Assembly (NCBI RefSeq): GCF_900110605.1
Contig: NZ_FOFI01000002.1
Span: forward strand, 744,001-808,000
Direction: 5' to 3'
DNA: 64,000 bases
Source: Epilithonimonas lactis
GTDB lineage: Bacteria; Bacteroidota; Bacteroidia; Flavobacteriales; Weeksellaceae
Shown here: in pieces, positions 16,368-26,491 of the stretch
Layout: every line of letters starts with the position of its first letter
Numbering within the stretch: position 1 is the stretch's first letter
Position numbers and translations under genes: made by a program
The notes under the pieces: model-generated
Seen by the model: the letters and a program-made list of their open reading frames with translations, nothing else
Told to the model about the DNA's origin: nothing
Database searches by the model: none

Positions 16368-18017
16368 CTACCCAATCAACTCCTTCGCCTGAGAAATCGC
16401 CGCTTCCGTGATCTTGGAACCGGAGATCAACTGTGCAATCTCGTTGAGTTTTTCGTCGTTGGAAAGCTTTACGATGGTAGTTTTGGTAATTCCATTTTCG
16501 TCAAATTTCACCACTTTGTAATTCTCGTTCCCTTTCGCGGCAACTTGCGCAAGATGCGTGATGATGATGAGTTGAAGGTCTTGCGACATTTCCTGCATCA
16601 GTTTTCCCATTTCCTCGGCAATTCTTCCGGAAACGCCCGTGTCGATTTCGTCTAATATTAATGTTGGAAGGTCATTGTTCTCCGCCATTATTTTTTTAAT
16701 GGCTAGCATTACGCGGGAACGTTCTCCACCAGAAACGGCGCTTTGGATTGGTTTCAATGGAAAACCAGAGTTCGCCTGGAAAAGGATTTGGATATTATTT
16801 TTCCCGTGAGGATTGTAAGTGTTGGAATCTGTCAAATCGATTTTCAAGATGGCTTTTTCCAAACCTAGTTTTGAGAAGATTTCTTTGGCTTGGTTTTCCA
16901 GATTTCCTGAGAATTTCTTTCTGTTCTCTGATAATTTTTGACTGAGAGTTTGAAGTTCTTTTTCAATCAGCTTAAGGCTTTTTTCTTTTTCTTCGATTTG
17001 ATTTTCAATCGTTTCTAAAGAGTTTTGGCTGGCAGACAATTCTTCTCGGATTGCCAAAAGTCCCTCAATGTCATTCACCTGATGTTTCAGGAAAAGCGAA
17101 TTCAATCGGTTGACAGTCGTTAACAAAGCTTGCAAAAGTTCGGGATCCATTTCCAGATTTTCTGCCTTGTTCTCGATTTCGAGATTGATGTCTTTCAGCT
17201 CCAGATAAGAAGTTTCCAGGCGTTCGCTGAGGTCTTGATATTCTGATGAAAGTTCTGAAAGTTTAGCGATTTTGTTTTTAACTTCGAAAAGTCCAGACAA
17301 GATCCCGAAATCTTCCTGGTTCAGTTTGGATACTATTTCCGAAAGATATTCATTGATCTGTCCTGCGTTTTCCTGCGTATTGAGTTGATTCTGGATCTCT
17401 TCAAAATCCAGATCGTCCAATTGCATTTCTTCCAATTCTGCAAGAAGGAAATTTTTGTAATCTGATTCTTTGTTGTTTTCTGCAAGTGCCGATCTCAGTT
17501 GTTCGATTTCTCTTTTGGTAGTTTGATAACCAATGTAATGGTTTTGATAATCGGACAGCAAGCTTTTATTCTTTGCCAATCCATCCAGAATTCCGAATTG
17601 AAATTGCTCGGTGAAAAGGTCAGACGTTTCGAATTGGGAATGAATGTCGATCAATCTTGAAGATAATTCCTTCAAAACATCCAAGGTCACAGGAACATCA
17701 TTGATGAAAGCTCTCGACTTTCCACCAGACGAAATCTCTCTTCTGATGATGGTCTGTGTTTCAAAATCCAAATCCCTGTCTTCAAAAAAATCTTTGAAAT
17801 TTTCGCTGATCTGGAACTCGGTTTCTACGATGCTTTTGACGTCAGACTTTGCGAAGGATTTCACATCGGCTCTTTCTCCCATTATGAGACGTAGCGCACC
17901 AAGAATGATGGATTTTCCCGCACCGGTTTCTCCTGTGATGACCTGAAGACCTTTCTTGAGGTCGATCTCAAGTTTGTCAATTAACGCAAAATTCTGAATG
18001 AAAATTCTTGAAAGCAC
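16368..18017 (-). CDS. recN: DNA repair protein RecN
   Basis: An SMC-like ATPase that acts early in double-strand break repair. At 549 residues it has normal length. The Walker A motif GETGAGKS is at 29-36, a long coiled coil occupies the middle (about 150-370), the ABC signature region reads VSGGERSRVMLA, and Walker B is LILDEIDTGVSG. It is the last gene of the minus-strand group bamD-rpoZ-coaBC-porD-recN, separated from porD by a repeat (B1). Confidence 0.96.
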   Translation of the reverse strand: MLSRIFIQNFALIDKLEIDLKKGLQVITGETGAGKSIILGALRLIMGERADVKSFAKSDVKSIVETEFQISENFKDFFEDRDLDFETQTIIRREISSGGKSRAFINDVPVTLDVLKELSSRLIDIHSQFETSDLFTEQFQFGILDGLAKNKSLLSDYQNHYIGYQTTKREIEQLRSALAENNKESDYKNFLLAELEEMQLDDLDFEEIQNQLNTQENAGQINEYLSEIVSKLNQEDFGILSGLFEVKNKIAKLSELSSEYQDLSERLETSYLELKDINLEIENKAENLEMDPELLQALLTTVNRLNSLFLKHQVNDIEGLLAIREELSASQNSLETIENQIEEKEKSLKLIEKELQTLSQKLSENRKKFSGNLENQAKEIFSKLGLEKAILKIDLTDSNTYNPHGKNNIQILFQANSGFPLKPIQSAVSGGERSRVMLAIKKIMAENNDLPTLILDEIDTGVSGRIAEEMGKLMQEMSQDLQLIIITHLAQVAAKGNENYKVVKFDENGITKTTIVKLSNDEKLNEIAQLISGSKITEAAISQAKELIG

Positions 18018-18070
18018 GAAATTATTTTTTAATAACTAAATTATAGCCTAAGTTGATTTGAAACCGAAAG

Positions 18071-18176
18071 CCCGCAGCCCGACTTGAACGGAAATCCTTT
18101 TTTGCGTGGTATCAAGTTCTACTGACTGAAAATAGTATGCAAAAAAGATTGGGAGTGGAAGGCGGAAAAGCTGCCC
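18071..18176 (-). repeat. Dispersed repeat B, copy B1
   Basis: On the minus strand it begins GGGCAGCTTTTCCGCCTTCC and ends TCAAGTCGGGCTGCG, like copies B2 and B3. Its core can pair TTTTTTGC with GCAAAAAA. It sits between porD and recN. The short words after CCTTCC and before TCAAG (CCACT and CCGTT) are exchanged relative to the other copies. Confidence 0.85.
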
Positions 18177-18199
18177 AAAAGATAAGACTCACAAAATGT

Positions 18200-19105
18200 C
18201 TATTTCCACTTATTCCATTTGGTGTCAATGTCTTTCGGAGCGAAGGTGCTCATCATTGTTTTCAGTTCGCTGATGTTGACAGAAGCATTGTTCCCAGTAT
18301 CAAAGATGTTGAAGATCTCGGTGCTTTTGCTTTCCAAAAAGACATTGAAAGGATAATTCATCTGGAAATTGTTGTCATAGAACTTGAGTTGCATCAGAGA
18401 TTCTGCAATCGTTTTTTTCGCTGGGCCTTGGTCTGGTTTTGCCAAGTTATCAAGACCAGCACGGTGATAGCTGTAGAAGACAGTTCTCAAGGTGGAGGAG
18501 TTTTCGTTTTGCAATCCGGAGATCAACGCCCCTCTATTTCTTTGGCTTTCTATTTGATTCCAGCCATCATAGTTTTGATTCTGAGAGTTTTGCGCGATTT
18601 TAAAAGCTTTGTCAAAATGTGCTTGTCCGCCTTTCAATTGGAAACTGTCACCATCGTAACCGAGAATTAGATAGATGTAGAAACTGATGACATCGGTAAG
18701 ATTCTTCCCAGAGAATTGTCTCTCGTTGAAGATCAAGTTTTCATTTTCGTTGTATTCAAAAGAAAAACTTGTGTCATTGATGTTCATCAAAGGTGACTCA
18801 TATTGCGAGTTGAAAACCGGGCGCGTGGCTTGTACGACCATTGTTCCTTTGAAACCGCTGTTTCCGTTGCGTTCAGATATAACGATTGCAAAGTTGCACT
18901 TGATCTTTTCAAAGTTCTGAAGCTTTTTCCCTGTCCAGCTGGTATTGTTAATGAAGTCTCTGAGGGATTTTTCCAAGGTTCGGAAAACCTGTGTGTTACT
19001 TCCTGCAATTTGTTGTGAGTTGATCTGTACATTGGCCAAAAGCTCCTGTGAGAAAGCTGTTTGAGCAAAAAACAAAGCGCAGATTATAAAAAGTAGTTTT
19101 TTCAT
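18200..19105 (-). CDS. porD: PorD-like (DUF4835) type IX secretion protein
   Basis: A 301-residue exported protein of the DUF4835 family, which contains the T9SS component PorD. It has a signal peptide (MKKLLFIICALFFAQTAFSQ) and family sequence such as VFRTLEKSLRDFINNTSW, RPVFNSQYESPLMN and FYIYLILGYDGDSF. Its exact role in the secretion machine is unclear. The ATG encoding MKKLLF (start at 19105) is preferred to one 30 bases upstream because it gives a proper signal peptide. Its place between coaBC and recN matches an arrangement I associate with Flavobacteriia. The window also carries two T9SS cargo genes. Confidence 0.88.
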   Translation of the reverse strand: MKKLLFIICALFFAQTAFSQELLANVQINSQQIAGSNTQVFRTLEKSLRDFINNTSWTGKKLQNFEKIKCNFAIVISERNGNSGFKGTMVVQATRPVFNSQYESPLMNINDTSFSFEYNENENLIFNERQFSGKNLTDVISFYIYLILGYDGDSFQLKGGQAHFDKAFKIAQNSQNQNYDGWNQIESQRNRGALISGLQNENSSTLRTVFYSYHRAGLDNLAKPDQGPAKKTIAESLMQLKFYDNNFQMNYPFNVFLESKSTEIFNIFDTGNNASVNISELKTMMSTFAPKDIDTKWNKWK

Positions 19106-19197
19106 CCAAATAAAAATGTTTGTAAAAATAAGCAATCTTTGTCAAAGAAAATAATCTAAAACAAGGATAAAATGATAACGTAAAACACGAGGTTTTC

Positions 19198-20391
19198 TTA
19201 CAATTTCTGCTCAATAAAGTTCAGAATATCCTTTGCAACGTCTTCTTTTGATTTTAAGGCAAATGATTGCTCTTCTGTGGGCGTGAAGATCTTGATCTTG
19301 TTGGTAGCATTTGCAAATCCAGCGCCTTCGTCCCGAAGTGAGTTGAGGATGATCATGTCCAGATTTTTCTTGACTAATTTTCCCTTGGCATTTTCCTCTT
19401 CATTCTGCGTTTCCAGAGCAAATCCTACCAAAAACTGTTTAGACTTTTTCTCACCCATAGTTCGGAGAATATCTTTGTTTTTGATCAACTCGATGGTGAG
19501 TTCATTATCATTTTTCTTGATCTTCTCTGTGGCTTTCACTTTTGGTGTGTAGTCCGCGACGGCGGCGCTCATGATCGCAACATCTGTCGATTCATAATAT
19601 TTGAAAACCTCGTCAAACATTTCCTCAGCTGAAGTCACTCTGTGAAGTGTAATGTTTTTGTCATCAACTTTCTGAGAAGATGGACCAGAGATCAGAATCA
19701 CTTCTGCGCCACGTTTTGAAGCCTCTTTGGCGAGATCAAAACCCATCTTTCCCGAAGAGTGATTGCCGATGAATCTTACTGGGTCGATGTTTTCATAAGT
19801 TGGTCCAGCCGTGATCAGGAATTTTTTCCCTGATAAGGTTTGTTCGGCATCAGAAAATTGATTTTCCAAAACTGATAAAATGGTTGATGGTTCTGCCAAT
19901 CTGCCTTGTCCATTAAGTCCACTTGCCAATTCTCCAAATTCTGCTGGAATGATCTTGTGGCCAAAACTTTCAGCGGTTTGTAGATTTTTGGTTACCGTCG
20001 GATGTGCGTACATATCAAGATCCATTGCAGGTGCGATGGCCACCGGACATTTTGCGGACATATAAACTGCCATCAAAAAATTGTCACAAATACCAGTGGT
20101 GATCTTTGCCAAAGTGTTTGCTGTACAAGGTGCAATGAGTATCAGATCTGCCCAAAGTGCAAGTTCTACGTGGTTGTTCCAAGTTTTATTGTCGTCATAA
20201 AAATCGGTGAAGACCTTGTTCTTGGAAAGCGTAGAAAGCGTGAGTGGCGAGACAAATTGCTCGGCCGATCTCGTCATTACAATTTTCACTTCTGCTCCAG
20301 ACTTTATGAGGTCCCGAACGAGGTAATTCATTTTGTAAGCGGCGATTCCACCAGTGATTCCAAGGATGATCTTTTTGCCTTGTAAGCTCAT
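19198..20391 (-). CDS. coaBC: Bifunctional phosphopantothenoylcysteine decarboxylase/synthetase CoaBC
   Basis: Joins cysteine to 4'-phosphopantothenate and decarboxylates the product, two steps of coenzyme A synthesis. The N-terminal flavoprotein half (about 1-180) has GITGGIAAYK, the active-site His in NNHVELALWAD, and the PAMDLDMYAHP segment. In this last motif Asp replaces the usual Asn of PXMN, a substitution I recall from Bacteroidota. The C-terminal synthetase half has TAGPTYENIDPVRFIGNHSSG and the FALET end motif. The gene is downstream of rpoZ, but a terminator lies between them, so it probably has its own start site. The window also holds coaX. Confidence 0.95.
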   Translation of the reverse strand: MSLQGKKIILGITGGIAAYKMNYLVRDLIKSGAEVKIVMTRSAEQFVSPLTLSTLSKNKVFTDFYDDNKTWNNHVELALWADLILIAPCTANTLAKITTGICDNFLMAVYMSAKCPVAIAPAMDLDMYAHPTVTKNLQTAESFGHKIIPAEFGELASGLNGQGRLAEPSTILSVLENQFSDAEQTLSGKKFLITAGPTYENIDPVRFIGNHSSGKMGFDLAKEASKRGAEVILISGPSSQKVDDKNITLHRVTSAEEMFDEVFKYYESTDVAIMSAAVADYTPKVKATEKIKKNDNELTIELIKNKDILRTMGEKKSKQFLVGFALETQNEEENAKGKLVKKNLDMIILNSLRDEGAGFANATNKIKIFTPTEEQSFALKSKEDVAKDILNFIEQKL

Positions 20392-20436
20392 TTTGCTTTG
20401 ATTTATATTAACGAAAGTATTAATAATTTTGATAAC

Positions 20437-20481
20437 AAAAAAACCGTCTCATAAAGGAATACTTTAGCGAGACGGTTTTTG
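20437..20481 (-). terminator. Terminator after rpoZ
   Basis: Ten-bp stem AAACCGTCTC / GAGACGGTTT (20441-20450 with 20469-20478) with an 18-base loop, flanked by A and T runs so that it could act on either strand. On the minus strand it follows rpoZ. Confidence 0.8.
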
Positions 20482-20499
20482 TATTTTCAAATCCGAGGA

Positions 20500-20823
20500 T
20501 TAGTTTTTTTCTTCAGTTTTTCTGTGGTAGATCTCATCATCCAACCATTCTCTAATAGCGATAGAGGTTGGTTTTGGCATTTTTTCGTAATGCTTGGAGA
20601 TCTCGATCTGCTCTCTGTTTTCGAAAACTTCTTCCAAAGTAGAGTTGTGAACAGCAAACTCATCAAGTTTTCCGTGAAGTTCTGTACGGATCTCACCGTT
20701 GATCTGCTCTGCTCTTTTACCCATGATCACGATAGCTTCGTAGATGCTGGCTACTTTTGCTTCGATCTTATCTTTGTCGTAAGTGATTGTACTTACTTCT
20801 GCTTTTGTATCTTTAAGGCTCAT
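20500..20823 (-). CDS. rpoZ: RNA polymerase omega subunit (bacteroidete type)
   Basis: A 107-residue Rpb6/omega-like protein that supports assembly of RNA polymerase. The central part, SIYEAIVIMGKRAEQIN, is the conserved omega helix. The C-terminal region (KPTSIAIREWLDDEIYHR) is characteristic of the Bacteroidota form. It lies 33 bases downstream of bamD and upstream of coaBC, a linkage I associate with Flavobacteriia, and a terminator follows. It may be transcribed with bamD. Confidence 0.9.
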   Translation of the reverse strand: MSLKDTKAEVSTITYDKDKIEAKVASIYEAIVIMGKRAEQINGEIRTELHGKLDEFAVHNSTLEEVFENREQIEISKHYEKMPKPTSIAIREWLDDEIYHRKTEEKN

Positions 20824-20856
20824 TGGACGAATTGTTTAGGGTTGCAAATATACTAA

Positions 20857-21849
20857 TTATCTTTTAAACTTGAAAGTCGCTTGTGGTTCTGGCGAATTCA
20901 CCTTTGCGCTGTCTCTTCTTGCCTGTTCTGCAGAGTTTTCCATCTTCGCCTGGTTTTTCTCCTGAGCTACTTCTTTTTTCTCAGCTTCTTTGGCATCGGC
21001 ATTTTTCACCTTTGCTTCGTATTCTGCTTTTCGTTTTTCTACATCTGCTTGCAAGATGGCAAATTTAGCTTTTTCTGCTTCCAGCTTTGCGCCGAGGTCA
21101 TCAGCTGTTTTGGAGTATTCAGAATTTGGAAGTTCTGTGGAAACTCTTTTTGCATAAGAAGCGGCCGCGTCCAGTCTTTCTTTTTTCAGATCATAGATGG
21201 AATTGACTGCCAATTCATATTTAGATTTCAAAATGATATCGTAGATCTTTGGTCTCAACTTGGTTGCTGGGAAGTCTTCCAAAACGTTTTCAAAAGTTAC
21301 CGCAGCAGCTTTGTATTCGCCCATTTTGTAATATTGCTTCGCATTTTCAAACGCTTTGAATTCCAATTTGTACGCCAACTCATCTACCAATTGGGTGATG
21401 TTTTTGGAACGCTCAGAGTCTGGATATTCATTCAAAAAATTCTGTAGTTCTGTGATTGCAGACTCAGTATTGCTTTGGTCGAGGTTGTACTGCAAAGAGC
21501 CTTCGTAGTAACAAAGAGCCGAAAGATAAGCTGCCTCCTCCTTTCTTGGGTCCTGAGGAAAACTGATCACAAAATTCTTGAACTGATTGGCTGCGAGTCT
21601 GTAATTCTTGTCATAATAATTAGAATAGGCAGAGTTGAAGACCACATTGGGCGCATCATCTGTTCCGGCAACTAGATTTGGTAATCTATCGTACAATGCC
21701 AAAGCATCTGACCATTTTTTCTTTGCGAATTTTTCATTGGCAACCTTCAAGATAAAATCTTTGTCGGCACTCTTCATAGCCTGATCCATTTCTGTTTTGC
21801 AAGACAGCAAAATCACAGACAACACTAATAAACTAATATATTTCTTCAT
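20857..21849 (-). CDS. bamD: Outer membrane assembly lipoprotein BamD
   Basis: BamD is the TPR-repeat lipoprotein of the BAM complex, which inserts beta-barrels in the outer membrane. The 330-residue protein has a lipobox ending at Cys17 (VILLSC). TPR-like repeats run from about 30 to 245 (FAKKKWSDALALYDRLP, NYRLAANQFKNFV, EYKAAAVTFENVL). The last 80 residues are a Lys/Glu/Ala-rich coiled-coil tail, longer than in proteobacterial BamD. A -7 promoter box lies upstream at 21894-21901. It is the first gene of the minus-strand group. Confidence 0.92.
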   Translation of the reverse strand: MKKYISLLVLSVILLSCKTEMDQAMKSADKDFILKVANEKFAKKKWSDALALYDRLPNLVAGTDDAPNVVFNSAYSNYYDKNYRLAANQFKNFVISFPQDPRKEEAAYLSALCYYEGSLQYNLDQSNTESAITELQNFLNEYPDSERSKNITQLVDELAYKLEFKAFENAKQYYKMGEYKAAAVTFENVLEDFPATKLRPKIYDIILKSKYELAVNSIYDLKKERLDAAASYAKRVSTELPNSEYSKTADDLGAKLEAEKAKFAILQADVEKRKAEYEAKVKNADAKEAEKKEVAQEKNQAKMENSAEQARRDSAKVNSPEPQATFKFKR

Positions 21850-21893
21850 AATTCCCGCCAGAATAAATCTGTCACTTGATTGTAATTAATTTG

Positions 21894-21901
21894 CAAAAAT
21901 A
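21894..21901 (-). promoter_or_regulatory. Promoter -7 box of bamD
   Basis: On the minus strand TATTTTTG matches TAnnTTTG, 45 bases before the bamD start. No TTG at the expected distance. Confidence 0.45.
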
Positions 21902-22035
21902 AAACTTTTTTCTGCAATAGCTTTTTTTTATGAAAGATTAACGTTTTTCTTATTAATATATTAAATATTGATTTATAATTTCAAAAACTTTAGAACAATC
22001 CGCCATTCCAAGTTTCGGACTATCAATAAATAGTG

Positions 22036-22043
22036 TATTTTTG
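22036..22043 (+). promoter_or_regulatory. Promoter -7 box of lepA
   Basis: TATTTTTG matches TAnnTTTG, 19 bases before the lepA start. At 19 bases upstream the sequence reads TTC rather than TTG. Confidence 0.55.
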
Positions 22044-22062
22044 CAAATTACAAGAATTTTAA

Positions 22063-23859
22063 ATGAAAAACATCAGGAACTTCTGCATCATTGCACATAT
22101 CGACCACGGTAAAAGTACATTGGCAGATCGTCTTTTAGAATATACCAACACCGTTACCCAAAGGGAATTGCAGTCGCAAACCTTGGATGATATGGACTTG
22201 GAAAAAGAACGCGGAATCACCATCAAGTCTCACGCGATCCAAATGGATTATGAGCTGAATGGCGAAAAATATATCCTAAACCTTATCGACACGCCCGGAC
22301 ACGTGGATTTTTCTTACGAAGTTTCCCGTTCCATCGCGGCTTGCGAAGGTGCACTGTTAATTGTTGATGCGGCGCAAAGTATTCAGGCGCAGACCATCAG
22401 TAATTTGTATCTGGCTTTAGAAAACGATTTGGAAATAATTCCGATCCTTAATAAAATCGATCTTCCATCTGCAAATCCGGAAGAAGTGACCGACGAGATC
22501 ATGGGACTTCTAGGTTGCAAATACGAAGACGTTCTCAGAGTTTCAGGGAAAACAGGTGAAGGTGTTCACGAATTGCTAGAGCAGATCGTCAAAAGAGTTC
22601 CGCCACCAGTTGGTGACCCGAAAGCGCCACTTCAAGCTTTGATCTTTGATTCTGTTTACAATCCTTTCCGAGGAATTGAGGCTTATTTCAAAGTTGTGAA
22701 CGGAAGTATTTCCAAAAACGAAAAGATCAAATTCTTCGCTACGGGAAAAGAATATGGCGCAGACGAAGTTGGAACTTTAAAACTAAAACAGCTTCCAAAG
22801 AAAACCATCGAATGTGGTGATGTAGGTTACATCATTTCCGGAATCAAAGATGCCCGCGAAGTAAAAGTGGGTGATACAATTACATCGTTTGTAAATCCAG
22901 CTTTGGAGGCAATCGACGGATTCGAAGAGGTGAAGCCAATGGTTTTTGCAGGAATCTATCCAATTGAATCTGAGGATTTTGAGGAATTAAGATTCTCATT
23001 AGAAAAATTAAGATTGAATGACGCTTCCCTGGTTTTCGAGCCGGAAAGTTCTGCAGCACTTGGTTTTGGTTTCCGTTGCGGATTCTTGGGAATGTTGCAC
23101 ATGGAAATCGTTCAGGAACGTCTCGACCGTGAATTCAATATGGATGTGATCACGACGGTTCCCAACGTTTCTTACCACGGTTTCTCCAAAAAAGAACCAG
23201 ACACACCGATCTTGATCAACAACCCATCCGAAATGATCGACCCAAATCTTTTGGACAGAGTTGAGGAACCATATATCAAAGCTTCTATCATCACAAAATC
23301 TGATTTCGTAGGCGGAGTAATGACGCTTTGTATCGAGAAAAGAGGCGAGATTGTCAACCAAAGTTATTTGACGGCGGACAGAGTAGAATTGACTTTCAAT
23401 ATGCCTTTGGCAGAAGTTGTTTTCGATTTTTATGACCGACTGAAATCTATCTCCAAAGGTTACGCTTCATTCGATTATTCTCCGATCGGGATGCGTGCTT
23501 CCAAATTGGTAAAAATGGATATTTTGATCAATGGTGATATGGTGGATGCCTTATCTTCATTGATCCACGATAGCAATGCGTTTTACATAGGAAAGAGAAT
23601 GTGTGAGAAATTGCGCGAATTGATTCCGAGACAACAGTTTGATATTGCTGTTCAGGCGGCCTTGGGAGCGAAAGTTATCGCCAGGGAAACCATCAAAGCT
23701 TTGAGAAAAGACGTTACCGCAAAATGTTACGGAGGTGATATTTCCAGAAAACGTAAACTTCTTGAGAAGCAAAAAGAAGGTAAGAAAAAGATGAAACAAA
23801 TTGGTAGAGTTGAAGTTCCACAATCAGCGTTTATGGCTGTTTTGAAACTGAATGATTAA
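22063..23859 (+). CDS. lepA: Elongation factor 4 (LepA)
   Basis: A ribosome-associated translational GTPase related to EF-G. At 598 residues it has normal length. G1 is AHIDHGKST (11-19), followed by the switch segment [11 protein letters not shown]3 DTPGHVDF, and G4 NKIDLPSA. The C-terminal LepA-specific domain is present, including [19 protein letters not shown], which binds tRNA. It has its own promoter box and a strong terminator at 23885. Confidence 0.98.
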   Translation: MKNIRNFCIIAHIDHGKSTLADRLLEYTNTVTQRELQSQTLDDMDLEKERGITIKSHAIQMDYELNGEKYILNLIDTPGHVDFSYEVSRSIAACEGALLIVDAAQSIQAQTISNLYLALENDLEIIPILNKIDLPSANPEEVTDEIMGLLGCKYEDVLRVSGKTGEGVHELLEQIVKRVPPPVGDPKAPLQALIFDSVYNPFRGIEAYFKVVNGSISKNEKIKFFATGKEYGADEVGTLKLKQLPKKTIECGDVGYIISGIKDAREVKVGDTITSFVNPALEAIDGFEEVKPMVFAGIYPIESEDFEELRFSLEKLRLNDASLVFEPESSAALGFGFRCGFLGMLHMEIVQERLDREFNMDVITTVPNVSYHGFSKKEPDTPILINNPSEMIDPNLLDRVEEPYIKASIITKSDFVGGVMTLCIEKRGEIVNQSYLTADRVELTFNMPLAEVVFDFYDRLKSISKGYASFDYSPIGMRASKLVKMDILINGDMVDALSSLIHDSNAFYIGKRMCEKLRELIPRQQFDIAVQAALGAKVIARETIKALRKDVTAKCYGGDISRKRKLLEKQKEGKKKMKQIGRVEVPQSAFMAVLKLND

Positions 23860-23884
23860 AATCTAATTCATTCTTGATAAATAT

Positions 23885-23912
23885 AATCCACAGAATTTTC
23901 TGTGGATTTTTT
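23885..23912 (+). terminator. Terminator after lepA
   Basis: Perfect 11-bp stem (23885-23895 with 23898-23908) followed by a T run. The two-base loop is tight, so the innermost pairs probably stay open. Confidence 0.85.
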
Positions 23913-24708
23913 ATTCATAATATTTATTGTACTGATTTTTAAGAATTTTATCATCAATAGAAATTTCAAATTCTTTTGAGGAAGCTTTGTAGAATTTCAT
24001 TTTGGCCTTTTGTTTTGTTCCGGATTTAAAATACGGATAAGCATAAACTAAAATCTCATTTGGCTTGAGTTCAATATAGGAATAACTACCACCAGTAGTT
24101 CCACAAATCATATAGTTACTGTTTCTTGCAAAATAGAACCTATCTAAACTGTCTTCATAAATATATAATGCTGTACTTTTTGACTCAGTTGGAATTCTTA
24201 AAATTTTATTAGAAATGTTTTTAATGAAAATTGGAAAAGCAAAATATTTATTTATAATTTTTGTATCGTAATTCTCTTTGTACAAAGGAATCGTATCATT
24301 TTCTTTAACGATGATTTGAAGATTTTTGTTTGATAATGAATCTACAGAATTTTCATTCTTTGAGAATAATAAAGGAATTTCCTCATTCTTGAAAAAAGGA
24401 TTTTTTAATTGGAATAAGGAGTCTTTCTCTTTTTTAATTCTAATAGAAAAATCTTTTTCTGATTCAGTTGGCAATGGAGGTGGTGGAGGCGGTGGAAAAA
24501 TTGCTTCGTAATATTTAACTTCAATATTTTGGTTTAATTTTCCAATATAAAGTAAATTCTCTCCGCCTTCATTACTATCTTCATTAAAATCCTGAACCTT
24601 CATCTGCGTATCCTTCGGAAAAGTCAAAACAATATCATCTGCAAAAGTTTTTTCCTCTTTGCAACCAATTAGAAATAGGAGAATCAAAACAAAGAAAAAT
24701 GATTTCAT
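23911..24708 (-). CDS. Predicted lipoprotein of unknown function
   Basis: A 265-residue protein with a lipoprotein signal (MKSFFFVLILLFLIGC; Cys16). A striking proline run (PPPPPPPLP) lies near residues 72-80, followed by a charged segment. The C-terminal half contains VFIKNISNKILRIPTESKS-like beta-strand sequence but no named domain. It is transcribed divergently from the M14 peptidase gene, and its stop region meets the lepA terminator. A minus-strand promoter box sits 14 bases upstream of the start. Confidence 0.75.
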   Translation of the reverse strand: MKSFFFVLILLFLIGCKEEKTFADDIVLTFPKDTQMKVQDFNEDSNEGGENLLYIGKLNQNIEVKYYEAIFPPPPPPPLPTESEKDFSIRIKKEKDSLFQLKNPFFKNEEIPLLFSKNENSVDSLSNKNLQIIVKENDTIPLYKENYDTKIINKYFAFPIFIKNISNKILRIPTESKSTALYIYEDSLDRFYFARNSNYMICGTTGGSYSYIELKPNEILVYAYPYFKSGTKQKAKMKFYKASSKEFEISIDDKILKNQYNKYYE

Positions 24709-24721
24709 TAATGGGTTTTCT

Positions 24722-24729
24722 CAAAGATA
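24722..24729 (-). promoter_or_regulatory. Promoter -7 box of the proline-run lipoprotein gene
   Basis: Minus-strand TATCTTTG matches TAnnTTTG and lies 14 bases before the start at 24708. Confidence 0.5.
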
Positions 24730-24764
24730 TTAATTATTTATCTTCGTTCTAATATTTTTAAAAA

Positions 24765-26480
24765 ATGAAAAACCTTTCAATTCTCTTCCTTGTTATCTCC
24801 ACTTTCACATTCTCCCAATCCTTAAAAACCCCTTTTGAAAAAGGCAACGGCAACCAAACCGTCACGTTTGAGGAAATGAGAACTTATTATCAAAAACTAG
24901 ATAAGGAATTTGAAAGCATCACTTTCCTAACAAAAGGCGAAGATGACAACGGCGCTCCAATCGATGTTGTGATTTTCAACCCAACAAAGCAAAGTTTCGA
25001 AGAAGCCAGAAAAGGAAAATCGGTTTTGTTCGTCAATAACGGAATCCATCCAGGCGAACCGGACGGCATTGATGCAACGATGATGTTAATGAGAGATTTA
25101 GCCACCGGAAAAATCAAAGCGCCGATAAATGTAATCATCGCGTCCATCGCAAGTTACAACATCAGCGGAATGATGAGTCGTGGCAGTTTCTCCAGAGCGA
25201 ATCAAAATGGTCCGGAAGAATATGGTTTCCGTGGAAATGCGAGAAATTATGATTTGAACAGAGATTTCATCAAAACAGATTCAAAAAATTCCAGAAGTTT
25301 CCAGCAGATTTTTCAATGGCTGAAACCTGATGTTTTCATAGACAATCACGTGAGCAACGGTGCAGATTATCAATACACTTTTACTTACATTTCGACTAAC
25401 AAAGAACGATTGGGGAATGTTCTCGGTAATTATTTCAATGGCGAAATGCAGAAAACGCTTCTGAAAAATATGGAAAAAAAAGGTGTGATTTCTGTGCCTT
25501 ATGTCAACATTCACGGTGATGTTCCAGACGGCGGTTTTCCCGCTTTCATCGATTCTCCGAGATATGCGACAGGTTACACGACGCTTTTCAATTCCATCGG
25601 GACGGTTGTCGAGACGCATATGCTGAAGCCGTACAAAGACCGAGTGAAAGTGACTTACGATTATATGGTCGATAACATTAATTATATCGATGAAAACTAC
25701 AAAACCATTCAGCAAAAACGAGCCGAAAATCTGAAGCAATACAAAGTGGGAAACCAATATGCGATTGCCTGGAAACTAGATTCTACAAAATACGAAACGA
25801 TTGATTTCAAAGGTTTTGAAGCGAAGTATAAACCAAGCGACGTTTCGGGAAAAACCAGACTTTGGTACGACAGAAAATCGCCGTTTTCCAATCCCGTGAA
25901 ATATTACAACACGTACGTTTCAGCAAAAGAAGTCACAATCCCAAAATATTACGTCATCCCACAATCCGAGTGTAAAGTAGTTGATTTACTGAAACTTAAC
26001 CAAATAAAAATGATTCAGATAAAGCAGGATTCTGCATTTACAGTGGAAAATTACAGGATTAAAGATTTTAAGACCGTTCCAAATCCTTACGAGGGTCATT
26101 ATCTGCATTACGACACATTTGTGACCAAGGATTCAGGCAAAATGAAGTTCCGAGCCGGCGATTTTCTTGTTCCATTGAATCAAGATGGTGTGAAATTTCT
26201 CTTAGAAACTTTGGAGCCGGAAGCGGTGGATTCTTACTTCAACTGGAATTTCTTTGATGCGATGTTGGGTCAGAAAGAATATTATTCGGCTTATGTTTTC
26301 GAAGATACGGCCAGTAAACTTCTAAAAGAAAATAAAACCTTGAAAACCGCGTTCGAAATGGAGAAATCCATCAATCCAAAATTTGCAAACGATGGCGAAG
26401 CGCAACTGGATTGGGTTTACAAACATTCCAACTACTACGAGAAAACGCATAGACTTTATCCGGTTTTTAGGATTAATTAG
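24765..26480 (+). CDS. M14 family zinc carboxypeptidase, exported
   Basis: A 571-residue metallopeptidase with a signal peptide (about 1-18, ending FTFSQS). Zinc ligands are visible as His95 and Glu98 (GIHPGEPDG) and His195 (FIDNHVSNGADYQ). The substrate-binding Asn-Arg pair is at 165-166 (YDLNRDF), and the catalytic Glu is probably Glu283 (VVETHML). The N-terminal catalytic half is followed by about 270 residues without a named domain. It probably trims peptides in the periplasm or outside the cell. Single gene; the region downstream holds repeat B2. Confidence 0.9.
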   Translation: MKNLSILFLVISTFTFSQSLKTPFEKGNGNQTVTFEEMRTYYQKLDKEFESITFLTKGEDDNGAPIDVVIFNPTKQSFEEARKGKSVLFVNNGIHPGEPDGIDATMMLMRDLATGKIKAPINVIIASIASYNISGMMSRGSFSRANQNGPEEYGFRGNARNYDLNRDFIKTDSKNSRSFQQIFQWLKPDVFIDNHVSNGADYQYTFTYISTNKERLGNVLGNYFNGEMQKTLLKNMEKKGVISVPYVNIHGDVPDGGFPAFIDSPRYATGYTTLFNSIGTVVETHMLKPYKDRVKVTYDYMVDNINYIDENYKTIQQKRAENLKQYKVGNQYAIAWKLDSTKYETIDFKGFEAKYKPSDVSGKTRLWYDRKSPFSNPVKYYNTYVSAKEVTIPKYYVIPQSECKVVDLLKLNQIKMIQIKQDSAFTVENYRIKDFKTVPNPYEGHYLHYDTFVTKDSGKMKFRAGDFLVPLNQDGVKFLLETLEPEAVDSYFNWNFFDAMLGQKEYYSAYVFEDTASKLLKENKTLKTAFEMEKSINPKFANDGEAQLDWVYKHSNYYEKTHRLYPVFRIN

Positions 26481-26491
26481 AATATTTATTT

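Noticed and set aside
18137-18670. Plus-strand frame of 177 residues opposite porD
   Set aside because: Antisense to porD and partly within repeat B1; no support.
20881-21447. Plus-strand frame of 188 residues opposite bamD
   Set aside because: Phe/Cys-rich composition typical of a complement of a Lys/Glu-rich gene; bamD is well supported.
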